DNA from: Dipodascopsis uninucleata var. uninucleata
Taxonomy: Eukaryota; Ascomycota; Lipomycetes; Lipomycetales; Lipomycetaceae
Reading direction: 5' to 3'
Assembly (NCBI GenBank): GCA_030568195.1
Contig: JAJLTO010000001.1
Span: 1,364,001 to 1,428,000, forward strand
DNA length: 64,000 bases
Shown: piece after piece, positions 43,036 to 53,184 of the stretch
How positions within the stretch are numbered: position 1 is the first letter of the stretch
Layout: every line of letters starts with the position of its first letter
The notes under the pieces: model-generated
Databases searched by the model: none
What the model saw: the letters and a program-made list of their open reading frames with translations, nothing else
What the model was told of the DNA's origin: nothing
Position numbers and translations under genes: made by a program

Positions 43036-45804
43036 CTAAAAAGTAAAAAGGCCACTACGCTTCTTTCCCAAAGGATAAACAGCCAAAGTAGCAATAAACA
43101 GACCAACGACGATACCAACTGAAATTTGTATCATGTTCATTCCCACTGCGAAAATGCCCGCAGTACTTGAATCAGAAGTTGTTGTTTGAGTCGCTGTTGC
43201 CGCTGAAATAACTACTGAGGTACTTGTCTCAACTTGACCGTTAGAGAGCGTTGATGTTGCCAAAATGGTCTGTGTGCTAGCTGACGAATTAGAGACAATT
43301 AGATTAGCAGTATTTATACCACTGATCAGAGAACCTTGAGAAGCAATTCCGGAAGGAACTTGCACGAAGATAGCGGGGAGCATAGCAGCAAAAGCCAGAC
43401 CATGGCCAACTCTTGAATACAAATTACCTAGAATTCCAATAACAAAAGCTCCAATAGCAGATGCCAGCTCTGAGGCTTGTGAGAAATGTAGATTTGAAAA
43501 GTAAGAAACAACGTATCCAGCTCCCGCAATAAAGACCATGATTGGAAGCTGAGTATAATGTGCCTGATTTACTAGAGCAAGGCCAATACTAAACATGGGA
43601 ACAAAAATGAATCTAAACCACGGTGAAAGTGACGTAGGACAAGTTGTCATTGATGTAGCATTTCGGTCCATCCAGCCGTAAATAGCAGCACCTAATGTAA
43701 TACCAAAACTAAGGAAGAGAGAATAAATGATTGCATAAAACATCCGAACAGATCCTGCCACTATATTCTTAGATTGGAGTTCTAATGCTCCACAAAGAAT
43801 GATGTATCCAGGAAGAATCAATGCTAGTGCACCTTGCGTAATAGCTGCAAAGCAGAATAACTCTTTATCATTAATCGAACCGAACGCCCTACCGAGAAAA
43901 CTAACAATGACCGACGCCGTAATTTCGAATACATTACTATAAAGGTCAGAACGGGGAGCAACGACAAGCTGTAGGAATCCAACAATGGCTCCTAATATAA
44001 ACGAAATAGGCATATCAATCCATCGACCACCGAAAGCAAATGGTGCAACCATAGCAGATGAGAAACCAAAGACCATAACACAGATATATTTGTGATATAG
44101 AACCTTTGCCTTCATAATTTCATCAAGGCGTTGCATAGCTTCCTCCACCCCAATAATGTCGTGAACTACTTCTTTATAAATTGTATGTGTTTGATGTAGC
44201 TTGCTGAGATTAACCCCTTGTGTGACTCTAACAATTTGCATCTCCGATGTGTGCGTATTAGAATCACCAAATGATACAATCATGCAGCCAGGAATATAAA
44301 GGAACTGGCCATCAATCTCAAGAACGCGGGCAGTCATTTTCATATACTCCTCTAATCGATGTGTTGGAGCCCCATAAAGCATTAGAGCTCGACAAAGCTT
44401 CAGAATGAATCGCTGACGCTGTAAAATCTCTGCGATATGTACAGTTATTCTGATTTGATCTTCGAGTCTAGCCTTGTGTTTTTTTGATCGCTTCTGTCTA
44501 CCTATAGGGGGTAGTGACAAAGGACGGCCGCCAGCAGCCGCAAGAGCATGGTTGCTGCTACCAAGGATCAATCCCGCCAGTGACGATGTAGATGCATTTG
44601 CGGATCTACTATACCATTTGCGAGTAGGTGTACTTCTTCCAGAAGTAGGCTGTGTATTTCCAGGTGTATTAAACTGATCAAATGAAGATCTCGAGGTTGA
44701 GTGATTGTTGTGGCCATTTTGGTCGCTATATAACTTTAAGAGAGATGATAAAATACCACCTTTAAGATGTTTAGGAGCTGGTACATATCCCTCTCGTTCG
44801 ACAGGTGTTTGCTGCCCCGATTGGAGCCTATCACTGTTGTCAACCATGAAGCCATCCGTAGATGATGCTTGTGGAAGAGGCTCAAGCTTCATTGTGTGTT
44901 GACGAACTAGTTGTCGTGCAATTTGCTGGTCCGGATCAACATCGTCGTGATGTGAATCATAATCTTGAAGTTTTTCCGCAGTCAAATCTGGAATTTTTTC
45001 ATCACCATTATGAGGCTTAAGGACTGGAGAACTGGTAGTACTTCCAGGAGCTGACTGGGTGCCTGAATGCAATAAAGCATAACGTACTCGCTTCGCATCT
45101 TCATCATCTACAACGACTGTTTTAGAATTTTTGTCATCATCTTCATCTTCTTCAACGAGAGCTGGAGCCGTAGACTTAGTCATACTATTTCGCGCAACTG
45201 GAGGCGTGCCTGCTTCTGAAGAATTATCTACTGGGATATCGAAATAAGATCCAGCACTATTAACTCGGGCAGGCGGTGTCAAAGAAGTTCGCAGATGACT
45301 AGCGGGTGGGAGTCGCTCCTGCGAAGGAAAGCGATGGTGAAAAGGATATTGGCCATCGGCGAGTTCAATCGTGATCGGAGGCGTAAGGCTGCCTCTGGCC
45401 ATGCCTCTAGTATTTATCGCCAGATCATCTTTAGGATAGAGCACAGATCCTGAGGCTGGGTTGTTGTCTGTTGGAAATCGAACCCTCTGACTTGCTCTGG
45501 GCGACCGCTGACCGGGAGAAAGACCACGCTCTCGAGAAGCAGATCGCGATCTAGAGGCTAAAGAAGAGTGTAAAGGGAGGGCAGGTGGACGTTGCCGCTG
45601 GCGTCCAGAGGGAGGAGTTGAAGCTGGGGTGGCACTTGACGACTCTGTGGATGAGCTGTCTTCTTGATCAGCGGGCGACCCAGTAGTGATTACATTTTCT
45701 GGATGACTCTGATCTGTCTGCGAAGCCTGCTCATCCTCACTTGGCTGTGGTCTTTCCACTGGGGCAGACTCATTTTCTTTTCTATCTGATCTGCTATCAG
45801 ACAT
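43036..45804 (-). CDS. PRM10-like ThrE-domain membrane protein
   Basis: This is a single-exon gene of 922 residues. The first 480 residues are disordered and rich in Ser, Pro, Asp and Arg. A basic segment follows (GRQKRSKKHKARLEDQIRIT). The ThrE/DUF1212 domain then begins with FILKLCRALMLYGAPTHRLE and MIVSFGDS. About ten membrane helices follow in two bundles, in the order known for S. cerevisiae Prm10 (YJL108C), which is much shorter (383). Bacterial ThrE exports threonine; the fungal substrate is unknown, so transport of an amino acid or related solute is only an inference. A Ser/Thr-rich luminal or extracellular loop (SSASTQTILATSTL and onward) lies before the last helix and may be O-glycosylated. 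The ATG at 45804 is the first in frame. Confidence 0.87.
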   Translation of the reverse strand: MSDSRSDRKENESAPVERPQPSEDEQASQTDQSHPENVITTGSPADQEDSSSTESSSATPASTPPSGRQRQRPPALPLHSSLASRSRSASRERGLSPGQRSPRASQRVRFPTDNNPASGSVLYPKDDLAINTRGMARGSLTPPITIELADGQYPFHHRFPSQERLPPASHLRTSLTPPARVNSAGSYFDIPVDNSSEAGTPPVARNSMTKSTAPALVEEDEDDDKNSKTVVVDDEDAKRVRYALLHSGTQSAPGSTTSSPVLKPHNGDEKIPDLTAEKLQDYDSHHDDVDPDQQIARQLVRQHTMKLEPLPQASSTDGFMVDNSDRLQSGQQTPVEREGYVPAPKHLKGGILSSLLKLYSDQNGHNNHSTSRSSFDQFNTPGNTQPTSGRSTPTRKWYSRSANASTSSLAGLILGSSNHALAAAGGRPLSLPPIGRQKRSKKHKARLEDQIRITVHIAEILQRQRFILKLCRALMLYGAPTHRLEEYMKMTARVLEIDGQFLYIPGCMIVSFGDSNTHTSEMQIVRVTQGVNLSKLHQTHTIYKEVVHDIIGVEEAMQRLDEIMKAKVLYHKYICVMVFGFSSAMVAPFAFGGRWIDMPISFILGAIVGFLQLVVAPRSDLYSNVFEITASVIVSFLGRAFGSINDKELFCFAAITQGALALILPGYIILCGALELQSKNIVAGSVRMFYAIIYSLFLSFGITLGAAIYGWMDRNATSMTTCPTSLSPWFRFIFVPMFSIGLALVNQAHYTQLPIMVFIAGAGYVVSYFSNLHFSQASELASAIGAFVIGILGNLYSRVGHGLAFAAMLPAIFVQVPSGIASQGSLISGINTANLIVSNSSASTQTILATSTLSNGQVETSTSVVISAATATQTTTSDSSTAGIFAVGMNMIQISVGIVVGLFIATLAVYPLGKKRSGLFTF

Positions 45805-47880
45805 TGCTTATTTCTTTCAGTCTTTTAATTGCACGCCCCCGCTAGACGGTAGCTAGTCCAGATCTTAATACTGGCTTCCCAATGCACGCTCTGTTGCGTA
45901 GATTGTATGTATAATGCAATCGGCCCACCTCTCGACAATGCCCATTCAGAGATCCTTTCTGTGTAAGTATCAGAAGCGGATACGATTAGTACTGTTAATC
46001 GCGGTCTCCTTAGGCTATCATGAAAGCACTAGGGGGGATTTACTATTAGTTTTATGTCAGATTAATGTCGTGCGTGGAAGAAAAGGCTGCCGATTTGCAA
46101 ACGCATTCTTTTCAGTGTAGATTGGATTGTGGTTTTTTGGTGCCGATGCTACGGGCTCCAAACTTCCTCGGTGTATTCGCATGCTTTGCGAAAAAGCAAT
46201 GTGCGATACACGAAGCTAACCCTATTCGCCCAAGTACAAATAGTTATACATTTATGCGCGGGCCCACCCTACACAAATGGATAACGACGTAAGAATGTTG
46301 TCGTAATAAGCCATTAGATAATATCGATTCTAATAAAAGAACTTATCTGTAACCAATTATGTAACGGATATCGGTTTTATTCCTCTGAGCTTACAACGCA
46401 ATTACCTAATACGCGTAAGAGCCCCCCAGCAATTAATATATATGAAACCTAATATAGTGCTGAATCTCAGATAATTCACTGGGATTGGCGTCGGTTTACG
46501 CGATACGAAGAGCAAAAGCTCGTGTGCGTGCACAAGCTGGCCATCGACAAAGAGCTACGTATCTTTGGTATACAAAGAGGCATCTAAGAGGGTGATGACG
46601 CCTAACTATTGAAGAGACTGAGAGAAGATGGACTCTGAGCGTGCGCATCTGCTGTGCAATACTGGTCGGTTCCACGTATCAGAGGAAACTAAGGAGTACG
46701 TATATCCGCAGCCCTATGTAAAAAAGATAGTTGAGGTATAAAAAACCGGCTATGGCTATAGGACAGACTAGCAAGGAGGGTTTCAGGCAGGGGAAGAATG
46801 TAGGCTGCTCATAGATACTACGTCAGAGGGGAAGCAAACTGGCTGCCTTGTGTCTAGTGATGTAGTAGAGAAATCACTACTACTTGATTCATACTAGATT
46901 GTCCTGTGTGTAGATTAAACAGCGCGTAAATACAGCCATACGACGTAGCGCGCTGCAGACACCAAAAGCCAAGAAAAATGAGAAGAGAAAAAGGAAATTT
47001 GACAGACATGCGTAATTCAATGACTTCAGTCCAGTTTCATAAATGTTCTCCGGCAGGCTCTTAGTTGCTAGAGTAATGGCGTCTGCATGCTGGATAGACT
47101 AAAAGGGTAACTACGATAGTCTAAATCGTACTGTAGAGTTCTGATTGCAGCAGCCACCGATGTGTAAAGAGCATTGAAACGCCAAACGGCATACGATATG
47201 GGCTACCCCGTAAGTTCGGCATTAGATGGTCCGCTTAAAGGCAAAGCCTACAGGAGTTTTCGCTAAAAAGCGGCAGACTAAAATAAGTACGAAACGCTGT
47301 TCCTGGTAGTTCGGCAACAGTCCAGTTTTTGAGCTGGATATGAAATTAAAACAGCCGTTGCAATGTCATATTCACGATAGCAACCGTTGATAGACAGTTC
47401 ACGGATATCAGATAAAAAAAATGCTTTATTGACCAAGCTATCAAATCCACCAGTGAGATGTATATATCCTTCGCCAGAAGATCATTCAACTTAGGTTTCC
47501 TGACGTCAATCAAGATCATTTCCTCAGATAAAGTATATACTAGAATCTTGTACCAGCGCAAATAATTGCTGCCATAATAGTATCAGTTCTTTGTTCACCA
47601 ATCACTATGAAACGTCCAACAAATCACCATGCTCACCAAATACTGCTCATAGAAACAAATCCTCATTAGAAACTATGTTATGACTTTTTTGTTGTTACTG
47701 TTTGTCTATTGTTACTACTCTTGTTGCTGTGAAGTCTTTAGAAGAATACAGCATATAAAGAAAATTGAAATCGTGATATAAGCCTCTATGAATGACCTCG
47801 TCAGAGAGAATTTCGTAGTGATGCTCAAAATAGTTATAATAGTTCTTTATATAATGGTTACAGACTCGGGGTCTTTATGT
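45805..47880. promoter_or_regulatory. Long upstream region of the PRM10-like gene, no gene seen
   Basis: These 2.1 kb lie between two minus-strand genes. A 75-codon frame with a true ATG (46065-46292, +) lacks any recognisable motif. Small GC-rich stems occur near 47181-47273, including CCGCTT/AAGCGG enclosing GGC-AAA-GCC, and an ACGCGT at 46411-46416. I see no tRNA, snRNA or mobile element. Confidence 0.45.
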
Positions 47881-49383
47881 CTAATGCAATTTTTCTGCTT
47901 CGGATACACCTTCGTTCCCGTGCATTGTCGATCCGGTACTGCTTTGATCAGCAATTCTATCAGGAGCTTGCTGCTGTTGGTTCAGAGTTGGCTGATTTCT
48001 ATAGTGCTCAACTACAACTCCATCTATCGCAGTAGGTGAAGTCCACGCAAGATAGTCTCTGCGAACCTCTACATAATCATAGGCGAACTCGCCAATCTGG
48101 TCTTCATCCATACCTCTCATTTCGGCTTCTTCGGATGCCCGCAGTTGGAGAGTTGGGATCTTGTTGATAACAAAGCAAAGTAGAGCAGTCATTACAAAAA
48201 CATAGCCAACGCAAGCTGCAATATAAGCAACTTGCTTGTACAACTGCTTCCAATTGTGGTTCAGCCATCCTCCTGTGACACCCAGATTTATACCGTCGAG
48301 ACCGATAACATAGTCTGCAGCGAAAAAGGCGTTCCAAAGCAATCCAATCACACCGGCCATACCGTGTTCTGCGAATAGATCGAGCGAATCGTCGATTCCC
48401 AATAGGAACTTGATTTTAGTTGAAAGATTGCAAATAATTCCAGAAACAATTCCGAGAATGACAGAGGACCACAGTGGCACGTAACCAGAAGCAGGAGTAG
48501 CTGCTACAAGGCCAGAAATGAAGCCAGAGCAAATAGCCACAGTGGAGAGTTTCTTCTCGAGTCTAAAATCCATCAGACACCATGACACAGCACCGAACAC
48601 TGCGGTCAAATTGGAATTCCAGGACGCATATATGGCTCGAAGATTGGCACCAAATGATGAGGCACCGTTGAATCCTAGCCAGCCAAACCAAAGCAAAACA
48701 GTTCCCAGAGTAACCAGCGAGACGTTATGAGGTCGAAAGTTTTGGAGGAGTTTGTCAGTTCTGCGTCCAAGGACAAGCGAGTATGCAAGTCCAGCGAAAC
48801 CAGAACCGATTTCGACGGGACCTCCGCCAGCATAGTCCAAGACGCCCCATTTATATGCCCATCCGTTTGTATTCCATACCCAGTAGGCTACAGGACAGTA
48901 TACGATTGTTGCCCAAGCAAATGTGAAAACCATTGCAGGAATTAATCGGCCCCTCTCAGCAACAGCTCCCATAATAATGGCCAGAGTAACTGCACAAAAC
49001 ATACCTTGATAAAAGGCAAATAGAAGTTCTGGAATTAAAGGTGTACCCGCGGGAGGTGCTCCTAAAACATTTCTTAGTCCGATGTTCGTTAAGTTTCCTA
49101 TGTATTTGTTTGTTGCAGTGGCAGAAAATGCCAAAGAATATCCCCAAAAATACCACTGGAACAGCGTAATAGCGCCTGCAGCCATACAGGCCCAGATCAT
49201 TGATAAGGCTGATTTACGTCTAGCGAGACCGGAATACAGGAATCCTAGTCCTGGTATCATGATAAATACCATACTGCCTGAGATCGTCACATAAGCGACA
49301 TCGCCCATCGAGTAGAATACATTGAGGTCCTCGGTCGCTGAGTTGCCGCCAGTCGGAAGAGTACCATTATATTCCACTGACAT
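47881..49383 (-). CDS. Ammonium transporter, Mep1/Mep3 type
   Basis: This is a plasma-membrane ammonium permease of the Amt/Mep/Rh family, a homotrimer with one pore per subunit. The 500-residue single-exon ORF has 11 predicted helices. It opens with a short extracellular N-terminus carrying an N-glycosylation site, and the Amt signatures are clear (DYAGGGPVEIGSG; LDLFAEHGMAGVIGLLWNAF). The first pore histidine is replaced by Glu191 in GGPVEIGSG, whereas the second (AEHGMAG) is kept. In yeast this Glu marks Mep1/Mep3, while the sensor Mep2 keeps both histidines. The cytosolic tail has the conserved DEDQIGEFAYDY helix that couples the trimer, then a Gln-rich end. Nitrogen control by GATA factors is likely, and two GATAA sites lie in a tandem repeat about 620 bp upstream. 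Confidence 0.95.
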   Translation of the reverse strand: MSVEYNGTLPTGGNSATEDLNVFYSMGDVAYVTISGSMVFIMIPGLGFLYSGLARRKSALSMIWACMAAGAITLFQWYFWGYSLAFSATATNKYIGNLTNIGLRNVLGAPPAGTPLIPELLFAFYQGMFCAVTLAIIMGAVAERGRLIPAMVFTFAWATIVYCPVAYWVWNTNGWAYKWGVLDYAGGGPVEIGSGFAGLAYSLVLGRRTDKLLQNFRPHNVSLVTLGTVLLWFGWLGFNGASSFGANLRAIYASWNSNLTAVFGAVSWCLMDFRLEKKLSTVAICSGFISGLVAATPASGYVPLWSSVILGIVSGIICNLSTKIKFLLGIDDSLDLFAEHGMAGVIGLLWNAFFAADYVIGLDGINLGVTGGWLNHNWKQLYKQVAYIAACVGYVFVMTALLCFVINKIPTLQLRASEEAEMRGMDEDQIGEFAYDYVEVRRDYLAWTSPTAIDGVVVEHYRNQPTLNQQQQAPDRIADQSSTGSTMHGNEGVSEAEKLH

Positions 49384-51622
49384 TTTGACTGATATCTTGA
49401 TAGCTGAATTTTCCTGAGGATTCGGACGTTCTAATGTAGAGGATTTCGTAATTACTAGCCCTTCGAGAAGTAAAAAGATGTTCAGCTTCCTGTATCTAGA
49501 ATGCTATCAAAGTTTCGCAGTCGAAGGTCAGAAATATAAATGTTCAACTAAATGTTCAACATGCAACGGTAGGAGTCTAATTGGTGCAGGATCTTAAAAG
49601 ACTAGTAATTATTCTTCTGCTCAGGATACGCGAACAGCAGAAAGGAATATATAGATAAAGAAAAGAGTCGTCTTCTCGGCAAATGAAACGAGTTGGCGAC
49701 CCAGGAAAATCTTCTAATAATAATAAAATATATGTCAAACTAACATTACAATAGAGAATATCAATTCGAAATATTTTTACTGCTCTCGTGGAACTTCTCG
49801 TCTAAAAATTTGTTTATATGAAATTGTCTTAGATTATAAGATTGTAGATTTTCTTGGGTACATATGAAAAAGTTGTATTGTTCAAATTGATAGTAAATCT
49901 AGTACCTGTACCGATCTTACTTTTTAGCCCAGTCCGGTAAACCAGTAGATTTCAATGTAAATCCTTTCACGTCTACAAAATGCAACTATCATAGCTACAG
50001 CTATTTATCGGCTCATTTTATCGGCTCATTCCCTTCATATACTGATTAAGATTCTGGACTTTCCTCACTTCGATTTCTACAGTCATGACTTGCATTCGTC
50101 TCTTGAATTACATTAAATTCATATTTTGAAAATATTTTTTGACATTTAATTAATATAAATAAACTGTCGTACCAGCGTTGAGTTGCGGAGTGCTTACTTT
50201 GGTATTTGATATACGGCGTGATTATTAGTATTTTCCCGTACTGGCTGCACCAAAACAATTATAGTATGTCACGGAACGCCAGTGGCGCTTTATGGGATGG
50301 CACGCACCATTTTATCATGGAAAATGCAGTAATTTAGTTTCGGGGGCGTCGACTAGTAGAATCAGTCGTCTATGAGGCGTTATAAATATGATCTGTTGTA
50401 GTATGTTGTATGGAAGAAAATTTTTTCTCTCTACACAGGTCTGACGAGAGAATACTTCGAAAATTCGCTTTGTGAGCGCGTGTTATCCGACTTCCGAATT
50501 TGCCAAGAGATAGCTATTTGTCATCGAAGCTATCTTGAAGTTTATGCTAGCAAAGGAGCCAATGAAAAAGAAGAATCCTATTCCTTCTCACTTTCATTCT
50601 ATAAGACAAAGTAAATTTCAAGATTCGATCTGTACCCTATTTTACCTTCTGAATAAGAAAAAAGCTTTTGTTGATAATTGTGATCCTATCAGTTATATAA
50701 TACGTTCTGGCCCTTTGAAGTCAAAAAATTCGTAAAAGAAGGCATAGAGGTCGCCGTAGCTTTAATTCTTACGAAAGCTAACAGGGCATCGAGTACAGCA
50801 TATAGTGACCAATTTGAAACAATTTTAACTTAATCATTATCGATATCAGTGATGCTAGCTCCTCAAGTGATTTATATCGCTGCATTATGCTGTTATCGAT
50901 ATGCTATAGCATGTACAAGTGAGCCGTTTGGTACCCAGCTAGAAGAAATTTTCTGCGGCACCTTTCCAAGGCTAAGACGTGGCAACAGAGAGACAAAGGA
51001 CGCAAATCAAACAATTAGCAATGAAGAATTTATAATCAGAGCATGAGTGTCTCTCTCAGCCATGTGACTGCCTACGTAGTTGTACATTGATTTCGTTCTA
51101 TCCTTAGCCCAAAAGGAATGTCTCCGAGTCTATTGATGACTTAGTCATGATAAACCAACTAATAAGTTTATCTCTCTAAAGACCTCTCTCTCGTCTTTGG
51201 ATGGCGCTCTAAGCTGGAGTAAATTTTTTTTCTGTAAACGGATTTGATTAACACTGCCACCTCTCATATGGTCAAACTGCTTGAGAGCGGCGGTTGCACG
51301 TAAATTAATCGAAAGCAACGAGTATTAGATATGTGCAAGGAAGTTACATATACCTTTACCTCTGTTCAATTCCTGTCACTAGTTCTTCGAACAGCACATT
51401 TGAGTCAAAATAGTTAACGGTGGTCAATATGGTTACCCGGATTAAGCATGCGCAAGGTATACATACTCCAAGGTTTTACGTGACTACGACTAGTCAGTCA
51501 TAGGAGCATCAAATAAAAATAAAACTCAAGCAGTTATTGCTGGAGCTTCTAGCAGAGTATGATAGAGATTGAGAATTGTGAATGAATCAAACTATGGCTA
51601 TTTCAATGATAAACATATAAGT
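49384..51622. promoter_or_regulatory. Divergent region between MEP and the SET-domain gene
   Basis: These 2.2 kb contain a 13-bp perfect tandem repeat with GATAA at 50004-50029. Frames of 65-70 codons at 50046, 50535 and 50849 show no conserved features. Confidence 0.5.
50004..50029 (-). repeat. 13-bp tandem repeat carrying two GATAA sites
   Basis: TTTATCGGCTCAT is repeated head to tail without mismatch. Read on the MEP strand each copy contains CCGATAAA, a GATA-factor core, about 620-645 bp upstream of the MEP ATG. Confidence 0.6.
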
Positions 51623-53090
51623 ATGGATGTAAATAATGAGCTGGGCGCGGGTGAGCGAGGCATCCAACGCTTAAAAAGGTATCTACTGAAAGAAAAGCAG
51701 GTATTTTTATCAGACAAGATAGAAGCAAAGGAGATCGATGGACGTGGAATTGGAGTCATAGCTATCGATCACATAATGCCGGAAGAAGTATTGGTCAGAT
51801 TCCCCGTGAATTCTTTGATAAATCCAAGGACAGTCCTCGCATATGAACATCAGACTTCGAGTGTTACCAGATTAGAAAGCAATAGCAGTGGTAATACTTC
51901 AGACGACATAGAGAAAAAGCGAAAGTTACAACAAAGAAAGTCATTGAAGTATAAGAAAAGATTGTCATCGCATCAGATTCTTTCGCATTATATTTATTCT
52001 TTGCAGCAGAGGAAAAATCAGCAAGATGCTTCTGATAATCCAGTTGAATGGTCGGATTTCTTGACTGTATTGCCTTCAAATGATGCCTTCAACTCAATGC
52101 CAATGACGTGGAAGGTACTTAATTTAGATTATTACTCAATTTACTATGATATTCTTCCTCCTGATACACTAGCCCATTCTCAAAAGGTATATGACAATTT
52201 CTTGCGTGATTTTGAAGCCGTCGAACGAGTCTGTAAGCTGAAATTAAATAAATCACAATTCTTATGGGCATGGCTATGTGGTAAGTATTGACCTTTGAGA
52301 TGATATTGATTTGGGATTACTATTAATCTAACAAGAAATAAGTAAATACTCGCTGTCTTTACTTTTATATGTCTGAAGCGCGTACACCGGATGATTGCAT
52401 GACTATGGCACCTTACATCGACTTCCTTAATCATTCGGATGAATCTCATGTAGGTATACTTCGTAGCTTGACTGTCTCGTACTATTTCGCTAACTATGGG
52501 ATCTTTTGATGCAGTCGAAAATAGGAGTTGAGGACAACTATTTTCATCTGATTGCGACTAAAGAGTATAAAGTTGGCGATGAGGTATTTCTTTCCTATGG
52601 AGCTCACACAAACTCGTTCTTATTGTGTGAATACGGCTTTACCATGGAGGGTAATCTATATGCTTTACTCGATCTAACATCAGAGATACTAAATATGTTA
52701 TCGCCTTCTAAAAAGCGATTTTTAGAGCTTCATGGATACCTAGGTGAGTACACTATCAACTATGAAAGCTTATCATTTCGAACAGAAATTGCATTAGCTG
52801 TAATACAGTCGCCACATTCAATATTTATTGATCCGCTTCCGAACGCTCGAGAAAAGCTACAGCGCTCTCAGTTAGAAGCTTTTATCTCAGGGATATCGGA
52901 TGGTCAAATGTTCGCCAGAGAATCTGCAAAACTCCTTTCCAATATTCTTAATGAGATCATCGCTAGCGGTGAAACTATTATTGCCACTCTTAGCTGTGGA
53001 GAAAATAAATCACCAGCAATTGATCTTATAAGGTTATATAAGGAACGCATTAATATTGCAAAATATTACTTGAAAAGACAAGTGCTATGA
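51623..53090 (+). CDS. SET-domain protein lysine methyltransferase
   Basis: This belongs to the Rubisco-LSMT/SETD6-like group that methylates ribosomal proteins or translation factors (yeast Rkm and Efm1 enzymes). Three exons: 51623-52280, 52379-52449 and 52515-53090, in phase, giving 434 residues. The N-SET part GRGIGVIAIDHI is followed by an acidic/basic insert. The catalytic SET core reads MAPYIDFLNHSDESH, then YKVGDEVFLSYGAHTN and CEYGF. NHS and the Tyr of LSYG are the expected cofactor- and lysine-channel residues. The C-terminal helical substrate-binding domain is present. The stretch between WAWLC and MAPYIDF is short (ARTPDDCMT) where relatives carry a longer segment with an N-[ST]-R motif. 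The target cannot be named. The start is the first in-frame ATG; upstream codons lack one. Confidence 0.85.
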
Positions 53091-53184
53091 ATAAAAATTC
53101 ATGTTTCGTTGCAGAATATAAATTTCATCTAATAATATATTCTATGTTCTATGTACAATAGCGGTTAAACTGTGACTATAACTA

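Noticed and set aside
46065-46292. 75-codon frame with a true ATG, including several Cys
   Set aside because: No recognisable family, no splice extension, isolated in a promoter-like region.
46585-46640. C/D snoRNA-like boxes (GTGATGA followed by CTGA)
   Set aside because: The C-to-D spacing is too short and there is no terminal stem.
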